In this document: one piece after another, positions 55,888 through 64,000 of the stretch
Position numbering within the stretch: the first letter of the stretch is position 1
How the letters are laid out: each line of letters opens with the position of its first letter
Source: Lichenostomus cassidix
Taxonomy: Eukaryota > Chordata > Aves > Passeriformes > Meliphagidae
Direction of reading: 5' to 3'
Length of the DNA: 64,000 bases
Assembly: GCA_008360975.2 (NCBI GenBank)
Contig: CM039184.1
Coordinates: forward strand, 39,831,297 to 39,895,296
Translations under genes and position numbers: made by a program
Notes under the pieces: generated by a model
Told to the model about the DNA's origin: nothing
The model's input: only the letters and a program-made list of their open reading frames with translations
Databases searched by the model: none

Positions 55888-57050
55888 TTTCCCACTTTCA
55901 TTTTGTTGATACCTATGCAAGGTGTGTGACCTGAGATAAAAAGCACAGAGGAATTTTCGCTAAGTTATTTTCCAGAACAGCTGTAGCCAGGAAGCCTTGT
56001 CCTTAAGTGGCCCTTGGGCTGCCCCATACAAAATAGATGAAAATTGTTGCTTTTGTGTTTATACCAGTACAAGTACTGGTTATTCAGAAGCAGAAGAGTT
56101 TTGCAGACACTAATGAGGTGTACAAAATGTGACCTGAAGCTCATGAACCAATTAATAGCAGGAATTTGAAGAGAGCTTTCGCTGGCAGGATGCGAATGTG
56201 TGTATAGGTGGCTAGGCTGGAAAGATGGGATTCTTCAGGTGCAGCTTGAAACCTCAGAATTGCTGAGGTAATGTAGGGGAGGGAAGATCTTTAAAACAAA
56301 AACAAAACAAACAAAAACACAACACAACCTCTCGGGCAGCGCAAAACTATTTCGTCGTAAGCTAATTCTGGATATGTGTGTTTTCAAAAGTCTTTATAGT
56401 TGCATAAACGATGACTGTGGATTTCTGGCATCTGTGCAGAGGTATTTCATCCCTAACAATACATAGTTAGAAGTGCAGGAATTTTATTTGTTTGTTAACT
56501 AATTTGCTTGACTAGCTGTTCAGGGGAAAAAAAAAACCAAACACAACATTTTGTAATTACACAAGTGTATTTCTTTCCATATAAAAGAGAAGTGAAAACT
56601 ATCACTTACTGAAATAATTCTGCTGAATTGATTCACTGCCTATCTACCTAGATTTCTGCACCTTTAAAAATTGCACTATATATGCTTGTGTTCCACTAAA
56701 ATAATTTATGTGTGCTTTCCCAAAGGCAAAGTAGAAGGTAATTTCATTGTGTTTGTGAATTCATTTCAGAACTATGTTCCCTATAGGAACACTGTTAGGC
56801 TTCTTTCCCCCTAATTCTGTTTATCAAAACCATGCCATTATTATTTCTTTTTTAAGTATGTAACTTTCTTTTTTTTTTCAGGAGATGGTAGTGATTATTA
56901 ATAAATTCCATAACAAACATGTAGGCATCTGACACAGAATGGAATACCATAGTGCTAAAACAGAATTGTGCACGCTCACCTTCTCTAGGATATTTGAAGC
57001 TCAAGTAAGTGACAATCAAAGTTCTGTTTTTGCAAATGTGCTGTGAGCAG
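55888..57050. other. Spacer between provirus and ANKRD37 upstream region
   Basis: AT-rich sequence with an A/C simple tract at about 56297-56330 and a T-run near 56870. No gene was recognised. Confidence 0.55.
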
Positions 57051-57299
57051 AGATGTCAGAGGCGGCTGTTCCCAGTTCCACCATGGCCAGTTGCAGTCCC
57101 GCTCAGAGAGATGACGAGCTCGCTGCAATGTCTGTCCTGCAGGGTTCACCTGCCTTTCACAGTTTCTGGCCAGCCTCGCCGGCCTACGGGCAGAGCCTGG
57201 GCACTAACATAGTACGGACTTCTTTTCACAGACTTAAGCTTCTTTGGGGAAAAATCCACATGAATCCTCTACTATTTTCTTTCCTAGATCCAAGTCTGC

Positions 57300-57825
57300 C
57301 TCGGTCTAGCCTTCCCAAAGCAGCGCTAAGGTACGCTGGCAGCAGCACTGTGGAGGCCGCGCTCGGCAGCAGCCAAGCCAAGCGAACAAGGCCGCGCTCC
57401 CGGCTCGGTGGCTGCGGCGCAGGAGGGGCTCCAGGGACGGCCGGGGCCGGGCTGCCCGGGGCTCCGCAGGGCGCTGCCGCGGCTGCAGTGTGTGCGGGAC
57501 GTGCCGGGCGCCCCCGCGCCCCATGGCTGCCCCGTGCCAGCCCCGCGCCAGCCCCGCAACCCGGCCCGGCCCGGCCGCGGCCCCGCGCTGCCCCCGGGGC
57601 GGCCAATGGGCGGCGGCTGCCGCTGCCTACGTGCGGCCGGCGGAGCGGAGCGGAGCGCAGCGGGCCGGGCCGGGGGGGCGGAGCGGAGCGGAGCTGCGGC
57701 CCGTGGCGCTCGCAGCCGGCTGGGGAGGCAGGGAAGCAGGGAGGCAGGGAAGCAGGGAGGCAGGGAAGCGGGCGCCGACAGACCCGCGCCTCGGCACCCA
57801 GCGCCGCGCTCGGCAAAGGGCAGCG
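57300..57825 (+). promoter_or_regulatory. ANKRD37: CpG-island promoter / 5' region of ANKRD37
   Basis: Highly GC- and CpG-rich, with a CCAAT box at 57603-57607 directly followed by GGGCGG (57608-57613) and more GC boxes near 57670. Two hypoxia-response-type cores (RCGTG) lie at 57498-57503 (GACGTG) and 57628-57634 (TACGTGC). Human ANKRD37 is a known HIF-1 target; conserved use here is inference. The transcription start is unknown. Confidence 0.7.
57725..57772 (+). repeat. 16-bp tandem repeat x3 in the ANKRD37 5' UTR region
   Basis: Three consecutive copies of GAGGCAGGGAAGCAGG, the third with one change. Just upstream are GGAGC-type short repeats (57640-57660, 57676-57693). Confidence 0.9.
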
Positions 57826-59797
<1,972 letters not shown>

Positions 59798-60843
59798 CAG
59801 TATTGGTTTAATATAGTTCAGAGTATCTTTTAAAATGTTTTTAGTATCTAAGTAAAACAAATTTGTGCTAGACACAGAGCAATTAGATTTAGAAGCCTGC
59901 TAGTAAGGATGAACTTGCATAGGTAGTTAAGGTTAGGGTCTTCTTGGAAATGGACAGTACGTGGGGAATGCCACTTAAGAGGCTACTTTACACACATAAA
60001 AATCATAGGTACTCTTACAGATGTACTGATGAAGTAGCTACAGACTTATTTTGTTTGTTTATATGACAGATCTTGTCTCCTAGCTGCCAGAAGAGACAGC
60101 CTGTAATCCCAACATGAAATAAGGGGAACCCGAAGTCTGAAAGACCATGACTGGATGATACATTGAGCAGTCAGATGTATGTGCTGGGACATTGTCTCCT
60201 TCTGAGAAGGAGGAAAGCTTGTTTATTGTTACTTCTTACAGAAGAATGTTGTTAGGTGTTTTTTTTCCCCCTAGAATACTTGTGTTCATACAGCTATAAA
60301 TAAATGAGCATGTAAAAACCAATTGTCACGCATTTTTTTCTGTGCAAATATGAGAGCAAAATTAATAAAATTCAGTACATATAGCCATTCTTCTCCCACT
60401 CCTAAAATCTGTCATCAAAAGTACCAGCAGCAAACAAGGCCTGTGAACAGATTCGTAATGCACAAGACAGCTGGCTAAGTGGAACTTGAAAGGCAGAGGA
60501 CAGTTCATTTTTTTGTCATGAAAGAATTCTATAAAACAGAAGGATTTGGCATTTAATCTATAATGATTTTAGCAAGAGAGGAAATGCTATATAAACATAA
60601 AGTTGTCCTACAAAAAAGTATAGAGTATTCATTGCCTAATAAATGCATTTGTAAGGAATACAGTTTAAAGCAGATAACTGTTATTTCTAGAGGTTTCATT
60701 TTAAAAAAATAGTTTCTTAATTTAAGTTATTCAACCAACATTTCTATTTCAATGGGGTTCTGATTGAATTAAAGCATTAAAACAGGACAGTTTTATCTAC
60801 ATCAGCTACTATTCTGTCAGCACAGTCCAGCATAAGAAAGAAT
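59798..60843. other. Convergent gap: 3' UTRs of ANKRD37 and UFSP2
   Basis: 1,046 bp between the two stop codons. + strand AATAAA signals for ANKRD37 lie near 60298-60303 and 60364-60369. The remainder would be UFSP2 3' UTR on the - strand. No other gene was recognised. Confidence 0.55.
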
Positions 60844-60930
60844 TTAAATAGCTTTTGGTCGTTGAGGTAGGCACAGATTGTAATAGGCGTCCTTGGTCCA
60901 AAACTCCGGGCCCTTCCAGCCACACCATCC
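60844..60930 (-). CDS. UFSP2: UFSP2 last exon
   Basis: 87 nt after acceptor CCTTGGACAG: 28 residues from [20 protein letters not shown] to PQRPKAI, then TAA (60846-60844). This C terminus is nearly invariant in vertebrates. Confidence 0.95.
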   Translation of the reverse strand, partial: GWCGWKGPEFWTKDAYYNLCLPQRPKAI

Positions 60931-62480
60931 CTGTCCAAGGAAAAGCAAGATAGCTTTTAAATCTACTACGAGTTCTGGTTTTCCTGTCTACTACTATTGG
61001 ATCTATTCTTATTTCACTAATCATACTAATCTAAGCTTTATGAATTATTTTCAAATGTCTGTAGAATGCAATGACAAGTCTCAGAAAATTTTCTACATGC
61101 CTGGAAACGCATTAATGGAAAACACATTACAAAGACATTCTCCCCCTTGCTCCCTTTCCCAGCTTAGTTCTTAGGAAGTATCATCTCCTCCCCACCACCT
61201 TCTACTGCTACTGAGAGACTAATACTATTCTCCTATTCCTCTACAACTGATGAAACTCCATCATTCTCACAGTTTCCCTTTCTCATCCTGAATCCTTGCC
61301 TTCTTTGGCAAGAGTTGGTATTTCAGGCCCAGAGCTCCTAATTGCAGAAATTGTGCTGTTCAGCCTGACTCAGCAAAGAAACAATCTAACAAAGCTTTTA
61401 AGTTTGCAGAGTACCACATAATTATTGGAGGTGTTTTGAAAAGCTATACACAATCCACCTCAGTTCTTCCCCAGACAGTTTTGATGAGGAAAGCAGGTTC
61501 TGGATTTATTTTATCCTCCTGGACCATTCTTAAAAGCTGGTAGCTGTAAGAGCATTTGGTCCTAAATGTTCCTTGGAAATAGTTTCTTCCTGTATTCATT
61601 TCAAGCTTTGATCATTATAGGCCAGCAAAATGTGTCTTAAACAGCTTTTTTTTTTTTTTTGTTTGGGCCTACCCAAGGGTATCAAAGATTAGAAATAAAA
61701 GTTACTATTTGCACCTTAATATGAAACCCAGAAATTGACTATGTAACATTTACAGCCACTTTCAGGGTTTACATTTCTGACACTATGTTTCCTGGTTTGT
61801 AATATGCTGTGTCATCCCTTTTAGTGGCTTTAAATGTGGAAATGACATTACATACCCTTCAGCTCTTTAGAGTTTTTCCACATTTTCAAAACAGTTCAGT
61901 ACCTACCCTCTGAACATTGTTCAAGGCCTGATCTGGGAATGGTTAGTGTCAGATTTTTAAAATAACTTCTAAAATTTTAAATAAATTATCATCTCTGCTT
62001 CATTTACAGCATCTTACTGCCTGGACAGAATTTTCTGTTTTATTCAAAATACAAAACACATTTATCATATATACTCCTGGATAAAAGGGGAGATGGGTGA
62101 CTTTAGATAAAATAAAGAACATTGCTTTATAGTATAGTAACTTGATCTGATACATCTTCTCCAAAGACACTAAGTTTCAGAAACTGATAATACTTAGCAT
62201 ATTGTAGTATGCAGGTTAACTGGGATCAGAACTTCCTCCATAAGGAACAGAGAAGCCACAGAATGGCCACTTGGTATTTGGCTGGACATTATCTGTTTAA
62301 TGCCAAAATACATGTATATAAATAAATGTGTGTGTATATGTGCATCAAGCCTCACCTTTTCCAAAATAACATGCAGATCTTCTCCCCCAGTGTAATGCGG
62401 ATCCAGAATCAAGTATTTTATGTGCCCTGTAATCTCATTCCAAGCCACTCCTAATATTGTGTGAGCCAAAACTCCTCCAC
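60844..62480 (-). CDS. UFSP2: UFSP2 (UFM1-specific peptidase 2), last two coding exons
   Basis: UFSP2 is a cysteine peptidase (family C78) that matures UFM1 and removes it from ER targets. Only the C-terminal two exons are in the window, 70 residues including the codon shared with the upstream exon. They hold [16 protein letters not shown] and the catalytic Asp-Pro-His motif ([11 protein letters not shown]), then [11 protein letters not shown] and the conserved end [11 protein letters not shown]. The catalytic Cys exon and the N-terminal region lie right of the window. Splice sites and phase agree with the family. Convergent with ANKRD37. Confidence 0.95.
60931..62355 (-). other. UFSP2: UFSP2 last intron
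   Basis: 1.4-kb AT-rich intron with a T-run near 61647-61662. No gene or repeat family was recognised. Confidence 0.6.
62356..62480 (-). CDS. UFSP2: UFSP2 penultimate exon (catalytic Asp/His)
   Basis: 125 nt after acceptor CTATTTTAG, donor AAAAG|GTGAGG, phase 0 at its end. The first two bases complete a Gly. Encodes [20 protein letters not shown] and [19 protein letters not shown]; the D-P-H residues belong to the catalytic triad. Confidence 0.95.
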
Positions 62481-64000
62481 CTAAAATAGGAAAAACACAG
62501 ATAGCTAAATTTTTTTTCAGTAAGATTGACTTAATGTGCAACGGTTAAAAAAAGTACATGAACACCTTCTATTAACAGATTAGCATATATCAAGATGATT
62601 CTTAAAGTGTCCTTTGTAAGCTTCTTTACATTATTAAACAACATATCTTTACTATATCTAAGAAAGATTAATCATAGTAACTAAAATAAATAGAGAATTT
62701 ATTTTCCAAATTTGTTCCAAGTCAGCAATGCAGGTTAAATCCTCAACTCTTCCACCCAGTGAAGTCAAGAATATTTCAAACATCTCTTTTGCACTTTTTG
62801 TCTAAAGAAACCTAACTCTAGAAAAGAAATCTGGAAAATTTTCCTAGTTGTAAAAGGACTAAAATTAGAACAGAAATCAGAATTTCTAGATAAGGTTTAT
62901 CAGTTGTTTTCTACTAAGTACCATCAATAAATATTAGGGGCAGAATAGTAAATTCTGACTTCCCTTTCTCCAGCCTGGAAACAGGAAAAAGGGATATTTC
63001 GATGAGATGGGCACAGGTCTGTTTCTTTCAGATAACATGCAATACTGTAGTAACTACTCCACACAGCAGGTAGGAACTGCAAAATCTCTGGAAGAATACA
63101 AGGAAAAACAATTCCAAATCCCACCATCAAAATGCCAATCTCCAACCTTCCAACAATAAAAATTAAACCAACCTATAACAGCACTACAGGGAACAATAAG
63201 TTACAGTCTAAAAGATTTTTCAATATATGATTCTACGTTCTTGAAATTCAGACAAAAATGCTGCTGAAATGCCAAGAAAATTTCATAGAATCCTAGAATG
63301 GTTTGGGTTGTAAGGGACCTTAAGTATCACCTAGTTTCAACCTCCCTGCTGTGGGCACGACCTCCCACTACATCAGGTTGCTCAAAGCTCCATTCACCCT
63401 GGTCTTGAGCCTTGGGCCATCCCCCTGGCCTTGTGGCATCCACAGCTTTGCTGGGCAGTCTGTTCTGGTGTCTCACCACCCTCACAGGGAAACATTTCTT
63501 CCTAATATCGAATCTAAACCATCACCATACCAAAGTCTGGACTTCTGGCACCTCTATTTTGAGAACATTACACTGTATCATAGAATGCCAAATACAGACT
63601 GCAAATATTGCTTAAATTAATGTATTAAAATTGAAATTAATAATATCAATACTACTAATTTCCTAAAACACAGCATGGAAATAGTTCAGTTAGTATCACA
63701 GTATTCTTACAAATGGCACTTCTTATTTTACCAATTATTTCAGATTATTAAAACTGGTCTTAAAGCAAATTTGGATAATACCCTTCTCTTCAAAGACAGA
63801 TAAACAGTACTCTTTTCTGAGGGGAAGTTTTGGGGAACTCTATGAACTTCTGCTCCTCTAGAGAATGGAAGTCAGGTCAAGTTCTGACTTAATAGCAGTT
63901 TATAAAAACACCATTTAGATTGATTTTGTTACCATGTTTAATACTGAGAGTGAAAGAAATGCTCAATAAAAAGATACCAGCCAGACTAAATAGTATCATT
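62481..64000 (-). other. UFSP2: UFSP2 upstream intron with CR1
   Basis: Sequence right of the penultimate UFSP2 exon. No further exon was recognised before the window ends; it contains a CR1 fragment at 63283-63545. Confidence 0.6.
63283..63545 (-). mobile_element. CR1 LINE 3' fragment
   Basis: Reverse-complement CR1 3' end on the - strand: TCATAGAATCCTAGAATGGT, TTGGGTTGTAAGGGACCTTA, then GGCCTTGTGGCATCCACAGC and AGGGAAACATTTCTTCCTAA. 5'-truncated. Confidence 0.9.

Noticed and set aside
55743..55946. Small - strand frame in the 5' LTR repeating the env tail
   Set aside because: It is the LTR duplicate of the env 3' end joined to flanking host sequence, not a separate gene.
56297..56330. A/C-rich tract considered as a LINE tail
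   Set aside because: Simple low-complexity sequence without any adjacent retroelement body; CR1 elements do not end in poly(A).
62924..63145. Possible further UFSP2 exon on the - strand
   Set aside because: Translation does not match the UFSP2 region expected upstream of the [11 protein letters not shown] block, and no acceptor/donor pair in phase was found.

Overview
The window looks like an autosomal segment of a bird genome, most likely a songbird. It is AT-rich and intron-rich. Chicken-repeat-1 (CR1) LINE fragments are scattered through it, there is a solo LTR of a type common in songbirds, and the gene order SNX25 - LRP2BP - ANKRD37 - UFSP2 matches a conserved vertebrate block (human 4q35.1). 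Species-level identity is inference.

Left to right: (1) 1-34 kb holds the 3' two thirds of SNX25 on the + strand. Thirteen coding exons (3327-32510) give 615 residues covering the RGS, PX and C-terminal nexin domains; the 5' exons lie left of the window. (2) 34.5-46.5 kb holds the complete LRP2BP on the - strand, eight coding exons and 321 residues of Sel1-type repeats, tail to tail with SNX25. A large intron carries a decayed CR1 and an unassigned exon-like segment at 37719-37814. (3) 47,625-55,881 is an 8,257-bp endogenous provirus on the - strand. It has two 516-bp LTRs differing at two positions, a perfect 6-bp target-site duplication (AACCAT), a primer-binding site, open gag, pro-pol and env frames, a -1 slippery heptamer directly against the gag stop, and an env whose tail is encoded by the LTR. 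Pol looks betaretrovirus-like (class II), whereas the transmembrane subunit of Env is alpharetrovirus-like. (4) 57.3-59.8 kb holds ANKRD37 on the + strand, four coding exons and 169 residues, behind a GC-rich promoter with two hypoxia-type CGTG cores. (5) 60.8-62.5 kb holds the last two coding exons of UFSP2 on the - strand, including the catalytic Asp-Pro-His motif; the rest lies right of the window.

The host genes are not an operon but a syntenic cluster. SNX25/LRP2BP and ANKRD37/UFSP2 converge, while LRP2BP and ANKRD37 diverge. The provirus lies between the divergent promoters, in the same orientation as LRP2BP, so its 3' LTR points at the LRP2BP promoter about 1.2 kb away. No tRNA, rRNA, CRISPR or bacterial-type feature was found. 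Exon calls rest on splice sites, phase continuity and recalled family similarity; no database search was run.
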